DNA of 64,000 nt, taken from Cunninghamella blakesleeana. Lineage: Eukaryota > Mucoromycota > Mucoromycetes > Mucorales > Cunninghamellaceae. A program made the position numbers and the translations under genes. Under the pieces are notes generated by a model. It was not told the origin of the DNA. It ran no database searches and saw only the letters and a program-made list of their open reading frames with translations. The stretch spans positions 62,001 through 126,000 of the forward strand of contig JAFCIZ010000008.1 of the NCBI GenBank assembly GCA_017871115.1, read 5' to 3'. The stretch's first letter is position 1. Each line of letters begins with the position of its first letter. Of this stretch, positions 1-13,575 are shown piece after piece.

Positions 1-2954
1 TGTATCATTCTTTTATCTGCTTTTATTCGTGTCTTTTTACGTTTACGTGGTGAATATCATATTAGAGATATGGCTGAACAAAAAGCAAACGTACGAATTT
101 TCCGTGATGGAGAATGGTTAGAAAATGTATGCAGTAGTGATATTATTCCTGGTGACATCTTCCAAGTAGAAGAAAACAGTCTTGTTCCTTGTGATGCTGT
201 AATTTTGAATGGCGAGATTGTTGTCAATGAATCTTCTTTAACTGGTGAAGCCATGCCAATTCGTAAATTTGCTATTCCTCATGATCATAATATATACGAG
301 CCTATGGGGTCAGGAAAAAACAATACCTTGTTTGCTGGTACTATAGTTGCCCAAATTAACCTTTTAGATAATTCTGCTGCTGCTGAAGATGGTGATAATG
401 AAAAGAAAGATATCAAGAAGACAAATGCCTCTCGTGCTTATGCTTTAGCTTTAAAAACAGGTATTACTACCGAAAAGGGTACTTTGATTCACAAGATTTT
501 ATTCCCTTCTCCTGTTAGTTTTATCTTTAATGAACATATTAAAGTAGCTATTGGTGTACTTTTAATTTGGGGATTGATTGCCTTTGCATTATCTATTTAT
601 CTTATGGGCCGTGGTAATATTACTAGTTGGTATTATGGTATTTTCGTCATGTCACAAATCTTTTCTCCTTTATTACCTGCTGCTTTTACTATCAACCAAA
701 GTGTATGTGCTGCTCGACTTCGTAAAAAGCAAATCTTATGTATTGATTTACCCCGTATTAATTTATCTGGTAAAGTACGTATCTTTTGTTTTGATAAAAC
801 TGGTACATTGACAGAAGAAGGTCTTGAGTTCTTTGGTGGTGTTAGTAATTTGAAAGGTTTTGAAAAATATGGTGAACGTATTGATGATCCTTTAACTATT
901 GAACCTACACTTGCTATGGGTATCGCTACTTGTCATGCTGTTACAAAAATTAAAGATCAATTTATTGGTAAGTACCTTATTTTTTAAAATAATAATAATA
1001 ATGAAAAATAAAAAATAAAAAATTGAAATAAAAATAATAATAAAAGTAATAATAATAAATTCTAATTATTATTCTTATTTTTCTCTTTTAAAATATTCTT
1101 TTTTTTAAAAAAAAAAAAATAGGTAATCCTGTTGATTTAAATTCATTCCTTAGTATGAAATGGGAATTATTACCTTCAAATGATGCTAATTATTTAGATA
1201 CTTTACGTGCACCTTCAGCTGATCCTAACAATAAAAATGATCTCGTACATGTTATTAGACGTTTTGAATTCGTTCATGCCCGCGCTTCTCAATCTGTTGC
1301 CGTCCTTGATCCTAAGACCAAACATGTTCATGTCTTTTTGAAAGGTTCTTTTGAAAAAGTAAAAACTTTAAGTACAAAGGAATCTATTCCTGATGATTAT
1401 GATAAAACTGCTGCTATGTACGCTAAAGAAGGTTGCTATGTGCTCTCTATGGCTCATCGTGATTTAGGTGTACTTGGTGAAGATATTCAAATGGAAGATA
1501 TTAAGTCAATGACTCGTGATGATTTAGAAAAAGGATGCGGTTTTATTGGTTTTGTGTTATTCCGCAATATGTTAAAACCTGATACTCAACAAGCTATTAC
1601 TGAATTAAAAGAAGGTGATACACGTGTAGTGATGATTACTGGTGATACAGCTCTTACCGGTATTTTTATTGCTCGTCAATGTGGTATGATTGCCCCTCAT
1701 CAAAAAGTAATTCTTGGTGATTTAGTAGCTGGCAATATGGTATGGCATGATGTGGATACAAATGAATATGTAGATGTAGACAGTATTTTATCTCAAGATC
1801 ATCGCGAAGAACATGAAAAACAAGTAGAATTAGCATTAACAGGTCGTGGATTTGAATGGCTATGTGCACAAGGTAATATGCGCCAATATCTCTTACATAC
1901 ACGTGTGTTTGCTCGTATGACTCCTGGTGATAAAGTACAATGTGTTCAATTACATATGGAAAAAGGTGTAACAGCTATGTGTGGTGATGGTGGTAATGAT
2001 TGTGGTGCTTTACGTGCTGCTCATGTTGGTCTCGCTCTTTCTGAATCAGAAGCATCTATTGTCTCTCCTTTCAGTACAAACAATCGGTCTGTTATGCAAT
2101 GTGTGGAATTATTAAGACAAGGACGTGCTGCCTTAGCTACCAGCTTTGCTAATTATAAATTCTTAATCTTTTATGGTGAATGTATGGCCTTTTGGGAATT
2201 GATTATGTTCTATTTCACTGTTATCGGCACACAACCTATTTGGATTTCTATTGATGGGTTTACTACAACCACTATGACTTTTGCTATTACCCAAGCCCTT
2301 CCAGCTGCTAAATTAGGCCCATCTCGACCTACTGCTAAACCTTTAGGTATTCAAACATTAGCTTCTTGTTTAGGTATTGTCTTTATTAATTTCTGGTTCC
2401 TTGTCACAAGTGTTGTATGGCTTTTCCAACAAGATTGGTTCATCTGTAATCAATTCGATAGTTCTTCTATCGACGCTTCTCGTTGGTGGTTATTAGGTGA
2501 TAATTATGAATCAGAAATCATTTCCTTAGTAGTCATGGCACAATTCTTCCACAATGGTTTCTTGGTCAACTTTGGGTCAGTTTTCAGACAACACTGGTGG
2601 CGTAATTATACTTTAGTGTTTATTTGGTTATGTTTCTTTGTGCATATCAGTTATCTCGTTTTAGCTGATCCTAATCCTTATAGTTGTATTTTCCGTATTA
2701 ATTGTGGTACTCCCTCTGTATTGGAATCCCTTGGTTACCCTACTCCTTGGTGGTCTATTGATGCTTATAATGCTCCTTTAGGTCATAATGTTTTACCTAC
2801 CTACTTTAGATGGCAATTGTGGGCTTTCATTTTAGGTAATATGATTGCCACAGTTATATGGGAAAGACTCATTGTACTTGGTATTGCAAGAACTTGGGCT
2901 ATTAAACGTTCCGAACGTCAACCAAATCCAAAACGTATCAAATTTAAACTTTAA
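1..2954 (+). CDS. P5-type (P5B-like) cation/polyamine-transporting ATPase, 5' partial
   Basis: Membrane P-type ATPase cut by the left edge of the window; 932 residues are visible. Exons 1-967 and 1123-2954, one phase-1 intron. In order: actuator-domain loop with LTGEA, a fourth-helix motif SPLLPAA, the phosphorylation site DKTGTLTEEG, then in exon 2 the nucleotide-binding domain, MITGDT and the hinge GDGGNDCGAL, followed by several C-terminal membrane segments and a basic end (RIKFKL). The DKTGTLTE(E/D)GL form and the ASIVSPF segment after the hinge resemble P5B pumps (ATP13A2/Ypk9 family, vacuolar or lysosomal polyamine export) more than P5A Spf1. The usual TGES is TGEA and the usual PPxLP is SPLLP; the dephosphorylation glutamate is kept. 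Family assignment is firm; the polyamine substrate is inferred from the family. Confidence 0.9.
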
Positions 2955-4036
2955 TTATTAAAAAAATGAAAAGAAAAAAGTACTGTCATTAATATTTTAT
3001 CTATAATTTATTATTTATTATTATTTTTTACTATTTATTGTTTTCTTTTTATATTATTATTATTCTGTATTTATTTAATTGATGTATTCCCTTTCAAATG
3101 TAACTTCATAGATTTTTTGTTATTTTGTTTTATTATAATGTTTTTATACTTTTCTTTAATAAAAGAAAACGAAAAACCTATATAATTATAAAATTAAAAC
3201 TAATAAAAATATATATATATATAAAATAATAATAATAATCTACTAGCGACATTACACTTGTAAGATTACAAAAAATTATGCAAACTTTAATTTTTTTATT
3301 AAACACACAAAAAATTCAAATTCCACACATTAATAAAAATATAGGTATTTAACATCTTTTTTAAAATATATATATATATATATATACAAATGACTATTAG
3401 TACATAAAAAATGGTTAAAATTTAAAAAAACAAGCGAAAAAATTATATAAAACTCAATATTCAAGCTAAATAACCATCCAACTTCATAAAAAACTGATTA
3501 ATTAACTAAAGACTATAACAGACCGTTAACATAATATGCATATATCGATTAGTTTTTATATGACAATCTTGAATATCGATTAATTTATTTAAAGGTTCAT
3601 ACTCAAACCAAACATCCACTTAATTGTATAAAAAGTAAGCAAATTGGTCTGAAATTTGTAATACATTAATAATAGAACCATTCTCATTATGATATATATG
3701 CTGACTTTCATAAGATTGTAGATATTTAAGAATAAAGTTAAAAAATACTATTTAATCTAAAATAGTAAACAAAAAAATAAAAAAAAATAAACAGCATATC
3801 TGTTACTATTCATTATCATTGTATTTTAATAATATTAATTTAGATGTATAAAAGAAGTAATTTTATCAGAATAGGGTTTTATATTTTATGAAAAAGAAGC
3901 GGAATTAAAAAAATTAGCATTGAATAAAAAGGCAGAAATTAAACCCTTGCCATTTTTTTTTTTTTCCACTTTTCTCCTTTTACGATTGATATTTTTTTAA
4001 AAAAAAATATAATAATTGCTTTATAGTAAAATTAGT
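2955..4036. other. Intergenic spacer, no gene seen
   Basis: About 1.1 kb of AT-rich DNA between the ATPase stop and the arrestin start. It holds (TA)n runs near 3210-3225 and 3367-3387 and homopolymer tracts just before the arrestin ATG (T run near 3953-3965). No open frame with coding character on either strand. It should contain the ATPase 3' UTR and the arrestin promoter. Confidence 0.6.
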
Positions 4037-6282
4037 ATGGACACCTTAAATAGTTTGAATCCAGTTAGAGGGAACAGGCAAAGAGCCAGTTCAAGTGTCA
4101 CTGCTTTACCTATACCACAAGCGCCAGAACATACAAATCATCGACACTATCAAATAGAATCTGATTTAAGAAGACATCCCTATAGCGTATTATCTTCAAG
4201 TGCTCCCTCTATATCCCAACTTAGTGCTCAAATAAATAATAACAGTACCAATGGTCATAACAATAATAGTAGCGGAGATCTACATCATAAAAACTATTTG
4301 CATATGAATGCAAATGAAATCTTAGGCTCATTTATTACTTTGGATTTCGAGGGTGGTACTCATGTCATAGTTCGTCCAAATCGTATTATACGTGGTAAAT
4401 GTTTAAATAAAATAAATTAGAGTAAATAAATATAAAAATAAAAATAAATAAAATAAAATGGTGACAACCTAAATAGTAAGTTAGTAATAAAATTGGATAA
4501 ATAGGTACAGCTATTCTTGATCTTGCTGAAAAGACTCTAGTTACAAGGATTCGCATTAAGGTAATAGATATAAATATATATTATATAACGGATATGTGCA
4601 TTATAATATAGAATAAAACATTAATAGTTATACATAATACTATAATTATATATATATAGTTTAGGGGTGAAGAATTTGCAACAGTGAAAGTCGATGAATC
4701 AAGTATTGGTGGTAAAAGTGAATGGATCCATCAAATGATAACAACTTTTTTTGAAGAGGATTACAAATTATTTGGCAACGAAGCTACTCGTATGTATTAT
4801 AATTCTTAAATGATATATATATTATTGATGCAGTTTTATAAATAGAATAATGGTATTCACATTGATATTTATTAAATAGCATATTCGCAAAGTGCTTGGG
4901 AAGAATTGGATGCTGGCCGTTATGAGTTTCCGTTTGCATTAAAGGTAAAATTTTAATAATAATAAATAGAGTAATAGCAATAGTATATATAAATGAAACT
5001 ATTAACTTTATATCTTGGTTCTTATTTACTATTTATATATATATATATATATATTCAATAGTTTCCTAATGTGAACTATCCTCCTTCCATGGAAGAACCT
5101 CCTGGTTTTGGTATTCGATACATTTGGAGTGTACATGTAGATGGACCTGGGTTACAATCTGGTTTGAAAAGTAAAGAATACATTACACCATATAGACCAA
5201 TCATTGTTTCAACAGAAGGTAATAAAAAAATAAAAATAAAAAACACTTAATTGAAGTTCATAATCGTTCAGTCGTAATTAATTGAGTTTTCTATTTTTTA
5301 CTATTTTTTCAATATATATAACTATATAAGCTAAGGAATGGACATATAAAACAACACTCTTTCGTGATAAAAAACAACCTATAGCAGAAGTACATGGAAA
5401 ACTATATAAACAATCCTATTGCCCAGGTAATTTATTTTATTTTATTTTATTTTATGTTTCTTAAAAAAAAGTGCAGAAGCAAATGAAATGTGCTAGTGTA
5501 TATAGTAATTATATATTATTTTTTTTATTTTATTTTTTATTATAGATGAACCTTTTTCAATGCAACTTAATATATCCACATTACACTCAGAATGTAAAAT
5601 CAATGCAATACACTTTAAATTTAGAAAACATCATGAAGGGAAAATGGTAATACAACAAGGCACAGCATTTAGAAATCATATTAGGACAGTTATTCAAGGC
5701 AAAATCCCTATTAATAGTAATTGTAATACACATATATCAGAAGAAGTAACATTTGATGTTCCAACAAGGTTAGTGTCACCCTCCTTTATATCAAGAAATA
5801 CACGTGTTTGTTATGATCTCCAATTTCAAGTACATTTAGAACATGGACACGTATTTAAATCGGAAACAGTAGCTGATTTTGCTATTCCTTTTACCATTGC
5901 CAATTTACCTTTTGAACAATTACTACGTATCCCTGATATTACCAGTATTCAATTTTATCAACAATCAAAAGAATGCCCCCTCTTTTTTAATCCTGAATTA
6001 AATGAGCCACCTGAACCTCAAGGATTACCTAGTGAATTGCTTGGTCCTTTAACTGCGGCTATGAATACACCTGCTTCTGGTGTGAGTCATCAGGCAAATA
6101 ATAATAATATGGAAGAACCACCAAGTTATTTTAGTTTACCAACCTTACCTCCTCAGCTCGAATTAAGAAAAGAACGAAAAGAAAAAACTGTATTTACAAC
6201 AACACCTGCTAAAAGTGCTTATAACATTTCTGATATTGAAAGCGCGGTTATAATAAGAGGATTATATGATGAAGGGTGGTAG
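4037..6282 (+). CDS. Alpha-arrestin (arrestin-related trafficking adaptor) with PPxY motif
   Basis: Seven exons by my splicing: 4037-4394, 4505-4560, 4660-4789, 4880-4944, 5062-5218, 5331-5426, 5546-6282; 532 residues. After a Ser/Asn-rich N-terminus of about 100 residues, the arrestin N-fold shows the ITLDFEGG strand, RIRIKFRGEE and the diagnostic AGRYEFPFALKFP followed by YPPSME. The arrestin C-fold continues in exons 5-7. Residues 479-482 are PPSY, a WW-domain ligand of the kind used by fungal alpha-arrestins to recruit Rsp5/NEDD4 ubiquitin ligases to plasma-membrane transporters. That role is family knowledge; the motif is visible. The ATG at 4037 is the first in frame after a stop-rich leader. 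The acceptor of exon 3 is placed at 4660 because the next AG would create an immediate stop. Confidence 0.88.
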
Positions 6283-6839
6283 TATTATTAAAAAAATATT
6301 CTACTGTAGCTATACAATTTATTATATTCTATTTTACTTTATTATAACTAATTCTAAAAATTACTCGTATTACATATGCACGTATATATTCATTTTACTT
6401 TTATTATTATATACTAATATACGTTTATACTTTTATATTATTAATATTATTATTATTTTTATTATTATATTTAATATATTATTACATAATTGTCACATTA
6501 TCTTCTTAGTTTTGAATAAAATAGCCGTTGTTTATCTTTCTATATTTTTGCATTATATTGGATATCATATAAGAAATAAAATTAAATATAAAAAAGTTTA
6601 TTAAAATTGATTTACTTTTGGTCAGGAGTCAAATAATGCGCATATATCATTATGACACACTTACCTAGTGGCTTATTATGATTTATTTAATCTCAGATCT
6701 TTTTTTTTTAAATATACCTTTTGAATTTTTTTTTTTTTTTTGTTTCCCTTTTCTTTCTTTTCTTTTCCTCTCTTTTATTTATATATTATTTTTTTACATA
6801 TATAATTTAAATCTAGATAAACATATATTTTACTTTATC

Positions 6840-9131
6840 ATGGATTTAACTATTGTCACAAAGTCTATTCCTTATGAAATATTAATCGCAGTTGTACTTG
6901 GACAACTTGAAACTAAAGTCAATATCATTGGAGGAACTACAACCAGTTTAAAAGTAAATGACCAACTTGTATTACAAGGCAGCACCAATATTACACGTTA
7001 TCTTATTCGTTTAGGGCATCTTTTAGATGAACAACAAATAAACAATCAACGTGAAGCCAATATAGTAGATAATTTATTATTAAATGATGTTTTAGTAGCT
7101 ACAAATATCATTGAACAAAAACAAAACACTTTTCTTTTATCAGATAAACCTGGATTAGTTGATTATCTTGCTTGGGGTGTACTTGTAAATAATGGACAAC
7201 AAAATGAATATACCCAATCAATTGCATCCACACCTATTATTCAAAATGTATTAAACTTGAAAGAATCTATCTTAAAAAGCGTTCCTGCTGCCAAAAACAA
7301 TGATGATGTTGTTATTCCTGGCTGTGATCCTACCTCTAATCCTTTAGATATTTTTAGATCCCGTATTGCTCGCCAATTAGCTGGTGTGACTAATATTGAC
7401 CCTGTAGTGATTTATAATGCTATTGATATTCCTCGTCAATTGGATCATGGTGACTTTGCTCTTGCTTTACCTCGTCTTCGTGTAAAGGGTAACCCTGTTC
7501 AATTAGCTAAAGACTGGGCTGCTGCTTTTGTCCCTGATGAATACCTTACTGGTGCTTCTGCTACAGGTCCTTTCTTAAATTATAAAGTTAATAGAAACCT
7601 TTTAATCAAACATACTCTTTCTTTGGCTAGTTCTGCTGTTGAAAATTATGGTTGTAATAAATCTGGTGCTGGTAAAAAAGCTATTATTGAATTCTCATCT
7701 CCTAATATTGCTAAACCTTTCCATGCCGGTCATTTACGTTCTACTATTATTGGTTCCTTTATTCGCAATGTTTATGTTGCTAATGGATGGGAAGTCATTG
7801 CTATGAACTATCTTGGTGATTGGGGCAAACAATATGGTATTTTTTTTTTTTTTTTTGTTTTAAAAAAAAAAAAGAGTAATAATAATAGATGATTAATTTA
7901 TTTTCTTTTCTCTCTTTTTTTAATTGATATACTAGGTCTTTTGGCTGTTGGTTTTGCTAGATATGGTAACGAAGAAAGTTTACAAAAGGATGCTATTAAA
8001 CATTTATATGATGTGTATGTACAAATCAACAAAGATGCTGAAAATGAACCAACAATTCATGATGAAGCTCGTGCTTATTTCAAAAAAATGGAAGATGGCG
8101 ATGAATCAGCTTTAGCATTATGGCGCCGATTCCGTGATTTATCTATTATTAAATATCAAGAAGTCTATGGTCGATTAAATATTACTTTTGATGTTTATTC
8201 TGGTGAATCTCAAGTAACAAAAGGTATGGAAGAAGCAATGGAAATTTTGGAATCCAGTGGTTTATTAAAAGATTCTGAAGGAGCTAAAGTCATTGACTTG
8301 GAAAAGTATAAATTAGGTGTATCAGTAGTACAAAAGCGTGATGGCACAACATTATATATTACTCGTGATATTGGTGCTGCAAAGGAACGTTTTGAAAAAT
8401 ATAACTTTGATAAAATGATTTATGTTGTTGCTGCACAACAAGATCTTCATTTAAAACAATTATTCAAGACATTAGAATTAATGAATTTTGAATGGGCAAA
8501 TAAGTTGGAACATGTGAACTTTGGTATGGTACAAGGTATGTCTACTCGTAAAGGAACCGTTGTCTTCTTGGAAGATATTTTGGATGAAGCTCAAGAAATT
8601 ATGCACGAACAAATGCGTAAAAATGAAGCTAAATATGCTGAAATTCCTGAACCTCTAAAAGTAGCAGATGAAATTGGTATCTCTGGTGTCAAGATTCAAG
8701 ATAATTCTGCTCGTCGTGTTAAAAATTATGAATTTGATCGTAATCGTATGTTCTCCTTTGAAGGTGATACCGGCCCTTATATTCAATATGCACACGCTCG
8801 TTTATGTTCTATTGAACGTAAGAGTGGATTAAGTGTCAATATTAATGCAAATGTAGATTTATTAACTGAAGAAGGTGCTTTGGATGTAATTCGTACCGTT
8901 GCTCAATACCCTGATCTTGTTAAAAGTTTGATGAATGCTTATGAACCTTGTAATGTGGTGACTTATGCTTTTAAATTATCTCATGAAATCTCTGCTGTAT
9001 TTGATCAATTATGGGTTCGTGGTGCTGACCCTGCTGTCGCCGATGCTCGTCTTCTTATGTACTGGTGTGCTCGTGTTACTCTTGGAAATGCTATGCGCTT
9101 ATTAGGTTTACGTCCATTAGAACGTATGTAA
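6840..9131 (+). CDS. RRS1: Arginyl-tRNA synthetase, cytosolic, with GST-like N-terminal domain
   Basis: Class I synthetase that charges tRNA-Arg. Exons 6840-7836 and 7936-9131, phase-1 intron; 730 residues. The catalytic domain carries the HIGH-type motif as HAGH at about residue 295 (KPFHAGHLRS) and the KMSKS-equivalent MSTRKG at about 534. The C-terminal DALR-type anticodon domain ends in GLRPLERM, close to the family's usual ending. The first 150 or so residues are not the usual fungal N-terminus: LVLQGSTNITRYLIRLG followed by a helical stretch with LVDYLAWGVL resembles the glutathione-transferase fold that many eukaryotic synthetases use for complex assembly. The start is the ATG after a pyrimidine-rich leader. 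An upstream in-frame extension to 6678 is phenylalanine-rich and looks non-coding. No mitochondrial presequence. Confidence 0.93.
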
Positions 9132-9768
9132 AAAAAAAAAAATTACATATATATATATAAATTGAGAAGAGTGTACAAAAATAATTTTAAAAAATATATA
9201 ATAGTAAAAAAAAAAAATTGTACAATTACTTTATATATGGCATACTTTTTTTATTTTATTTTATTTTATTTTATTTTTTGTTTATATTCTCTTTCTGTTA
9301 TAATTATTATCATTTTCATATATTTTCTGCTATTGCTATCACTATTATTTATGTTTTTATTTATATATTATTTCGTTGTAATTGTTATCATTCCTGCTTA
9401 GTTCATCTACCTTATATTTTAATAAAAAAAATAAAAAAAAAATCATCGCTTTACGTATTATTTTTATTTTATTATTTTATTGATATTCTTTTATAAAACA
9501 AACAAAAAAAAGAAAAGGTTTAATTATCTATCTTTAAATATACATAGATAGGATGTGCATAATAAAACCTGACTTTTTATATAATAAATACATTTAAAAA
9601 AAAACATGTGTTTTTTTTAATAAATTCTGTACGTATGAAAATAGAGTGACAAAGGCTATAGAATATTGTTATATATTTATTAATAAAAAAAATTGATATT
9701 CTAATTATTATTACTATGCTATTATTATTATTATTGGTTGTTATTACTATTTAATTTATTTATTTAAT
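9132..9768. other. Convergent 3' spacer between RRS1 and ADE13
   Basis: About 640 bp between two converging genes, with ATTTTATTTT repeats near 9246-9280 and many A/T homopolymers. No gene is visible. Several short hydrophobic open frames here are artefacts of T-rich sequence. Confidence 0.6.
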
Positions 9769-11451
9769 TTAAACAGATAATTCAGCTTGAAGTTTTTCTT
9801 TAAGAACATCGCTATAAGGAGCTAAAGCAGGTTCCACATGTTTAGTAAGGAAACTATCCACTTGTTCAGGAGCACGACCAATGAAAGTGGAAGGATCTAA
9901 GAGAGCAGGTAATTCATCCCAGATAGGTTTGAAATATTCGGTGTTTTTAATACGTTCAATTAAATCATTTTCACCACCTTCCATTTTAACGACATGAGCA
10001 GCTTCATGAGAAAGAACACGAATTTGTTCATGACATTCTTGACGATCACCACCCTTTTTTACAATGGCCATGATGATATTTTCAGTGGCCATGAAAGGTA
10101 ATTCTTGACGGATACGGCGTTCAATGACCTTAGGATAAACGACCATACCTTCAAAAATATTTTGCATAGTAGTTAATAAAATATCAGTAGTAAGGAAGGC
10201 TTCAGGTAAAGAAATACGACGAATAGCACTGTCATCTAAAGTACGTTCAAACCATTGAACAGCACTTGTTTGGAGAGCATCATTAACTAATACCATTAAA
10301 TGACGAGATAAAGAACAGACACGTTCACATCTCATAGGATTTCTCTTGTAAGCCATAGCAGAACTACCAATTTGATCTTTTTCAAAAGGTTCTTCAACTT
10401 CCTTTAAATTAGCCAATAATCTGATATCGGTGGCAATTTTATGAGCAGTAGCACCAAAACCAGAAAGTGGGTGCAAGACGTCAATATCAATCTTTCTAGA
10501 ATAAGTTTGTCCACATACGGGGTAAGCTTCTTTAAAGCCAGATAATTCAGTTACTAATTGATCTAATTGTTCAATCTATTATTATTATTTATTAATAGAA
10601 ATAAAATGGAATAGGATATATATAGAATATTAATTTTAAATGCTATTAATCACCTCTTTTTTTTTTGCCCTAGCCATTTTTAATATATATATATATGCAC
10701 TTTGTATTTACCTTATCGTGATCACCATTGAATAAAGCCATGAAAGAAGCTTGAGTACCAGTAGTACCTTTAACACCACGGAACTTCAAATCATTACGAG
10801 CACGTTCAAAGTTACGTAAATCCCATAATAACTCTTGAATCCAAAGAGTAGCACGCTTACCAACAGTAACTAATTGAGCAGGTTGGAAGTGAGTGAAACC
10901 AAGAGTAGGAAGAGCACGATATTCTTTTGCGAATTTGCTTAAAATATCAATAACATGAACTAACTTGTTGATAACAATATCATAAGCGTCTCTTAAAATC
11001 ATCAAATCACCGTTATCTAGTACGATATAAAGATATATTTATAATAAAAATAAAGAGCTATTACTATTATTATTCCACCTATTTATTTTATATTATATTA
11101 TTATTATTATTATTTACCTGTAACATAACAAGAAGTAGCACCAACGTGAATAACACCAGCAGCTTTAGGAGCAACTAAACCAAAAGCATGAACGTGAGCC
11201 ATAACATCATGACGACGTTTTTTTTCTTCAGCAGCAGCAACTTCATAATCAATATTAGTCAAGTTAGCACGCATTTGTTCAATAGCTTCGTCAGTAATAT
11301 CTGTCAATCCAATACGTTGTTCGGCAATAGCTAAATTTAACCAAAGGGTACGCCAAGTAGAGTAACGTTTATCTTCAGAAAAGTTAAAGGCCATTTCTTT
11401 AGAGGCATAGCGTGACACTAAAGGTGATTGATATTTTGAATGAGAAGACAT
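9769..11451 (-). CDS. ADE13: Adenylosuccinate lyase
   Basis: Purine enzyme that splits fumarate from SAICAR and from adenylosuccinate. Three exons read on the minus strand: 11451-11118, 11016-10712, 10575-9769; 481 residues, almost the length of yeast Ade13. Seen motifs: SRYASKEM near the start, the TSCYVTDN substrate loop created by the first splice junction, [11 protein letters not shown] (catalytic-region histidine), GTTGTQASF, and the fumarase/aspartase-superfamily signature [11 protein letters not shown] at about residues 283-293. Splice phases 1 and 0 both restore the conserved reading. The ATG at 11451 is followed by [10 protein letters not shown], typical of the eukaryotic family. Cytosolic; converges on the ArgRS gene. 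Confidence 0.96.
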
Positions 11452-13285
11452 GATTTATACTATTGTTTTTTTTTAAAAAAAAAAAAGTGTATATATAACA
11501 AGGATTTTTTTTAAAAAAAAAAAAGTAAAAAAGCAAAAAAAATTTTTGAGTCATTTTTATTTTTTTTTTTGATCCCGAAAAAAAATTGACTTTAAAAAAA
11601 TCATCCGATTCATCTGTTCACTATTGTTCAAATTAGAAATAATGAGAGTCGAAAGTGACAGAGTGTATTTTAGTCATATTGTAAAAAAATGTTTGGCAAA
11701 GAATAGTAGAAAAAAATAGAAAGAAAAATAATAATAAAATTAGTTAAATGAATCATAGTATTATTATTATTTGAAACGAACCTTCTCAATTTGTGTAGTT
11801 GATCTTGTGACATTTTATATATTGCATAATATCAAAAGGTTTCATTTCATCATGAATGTATCTTCCAAGAAGCGTCTCTCAAGAAATATCCATAACTTGT
11901 AAGAGACCGTACTCTTCTCAGTCTATTCCAATAATATGTAAGAGTTCAACTACTGCAGCACCTTGTTCAATTAATTCTTCTTGTTCAATCAATTGATCTT
12001 GTTCATCCTTATAAAGTAAGAGTTTTAATAATAACGAAAAAAAGAAATAGTTAACAAAAGGTGAAAAAATAAAAAAAAATAATGAGTTTAACTAAAGAAA
12101 AAGAAAAAGAACAGATTTTTTTTATACCAGATGCCTAAATGCTGTCAAATAATACTTGTACGCTTTGTTAGATCTTTAAAGTTTAAATCCATTTTCTTTT
12201 TTGAAAAGTCTCGGCCAGTAATTTATAAGAATTTATTTTATATATATATATATATATTTGCTATTAACAAAAAATATAAAAAAGAATAAAAAAAAGAGAA
12301 AAAATAGAGCGCGTTTTTTTTAAAAAAAATTACCTGGCGGTCTTTAAATTAAACTCTTCTCCCACTTTATTTTGACATTCCCTATTGTTTTTTAAAATAA
12401 TAAGAAAAATGTCAAAAACTTGAGTGCAATTCTTTTTAATTCTTTCTTAAATTATTTGGGATATTTTCTTAATTGTCCAAAAAAACTAACGTATAAAAAA
12501 ACCTTCACCATTTTTACATAAAAAAAGTATGCTTGGTTTTATTTTATTTTTTTTTGTCTACTTGAATCTTTCGTTTGTCTAAAGTCAAGCAGAAAAACTG
12601 TAATAACCAACTCTTTTAAAAAAAACCAAAAACCATGAATATACTTTTATTTATAAATCCAAATCCAAGCATATCATACTAATTAAAAAAGTTAAAATAA
12701 TTTAAATAAAATATAATTTTAATAACAACGAATAACTAATATATATTGTTAACTTGAATAATTATATTCAGATCAAATATTCTTTCATATACATGGATTA
12801 TAAACCAATCGATTCAGCATATTAATACTTTAATACTCTAAATAATCATCTGACTTTATAAATAGGATATCGAGCAATTTAAAATTTTAAAGGTTCACGG
12901 GCAAAGTTATTATTTATAAATGGGATAATTTTATAAGATGGGCTTAAAAATTGGTCGATTAAATTAAAGAACCATGTTTAAATCAAATGCCCATCTATAT
13001 TCATTGACTATATGTCAATTGATTTGATATTTTAATTAATCAATAAAATCATTCTCCTCTAAATATAATCTAATCTTCATATCATTAATCAGTAAAAAAT
13101 TTCTGATTAAATATTATCTAGTACAGAATTGAGATAATGCATAATAATAATAATTTTATAATGATCACTAAATAACTAACCTTTCTACTTGTAGATTAAA
13201 TCAATATTTTATTAGTTTAACTACTACTTTATAAATAAATATAATATGACAATAATTATAGTATTAAGTGAATGATTTATTTTTA

Positions 13286-13316
<31 letters not shown>

Positions 13317-13575
13317 ATAATTTGGCGTCTAGAAATGAACATGTATAAAAGTAGTTAAACTATTTTAATATATACTATATTAAAGCAAAAAAGGTGGCTT
13401 GCGGAAATCGGATTTTTTTTTTTTGCATTGATTTTTTTAAAAGTTAAAAAAAGGCACAATTTTTTTTTTCTTTGCTCATTCCTTTTTCTTTTAAAAAAAC
13501 ACTTTTATTACTTCTATTATATTATTACATTTATTTATTAACTTATTTATATAGAGATAATTATATATTATAACA
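11452..13575. other. Divergent intergenic region between ADE13 and the helicase gene
   Basis: About 2.1 kb with no convincing coding frame. It has paired poly-T/poly-A tracts near 11468-11525 just upstream of ADE13 and pyrimidine-rich tracts near 13410-13500 upstream of the helicase, as expected for two promoters. The middle (about 12650-13350) is diffuse AT-rich DNA with many ATTAAT/ATCAAT words that may be decayed repeat. A (TA)n run lies near 13289-13316. Confidence 0.55.

Noticed and set aside
6266..6604. 112-codon plus-strand frame overlapping the arrestin stop
   Set aside because: Ile/Tyr/Phe-rich shadow of AT-rich 3' UTR in another frame.
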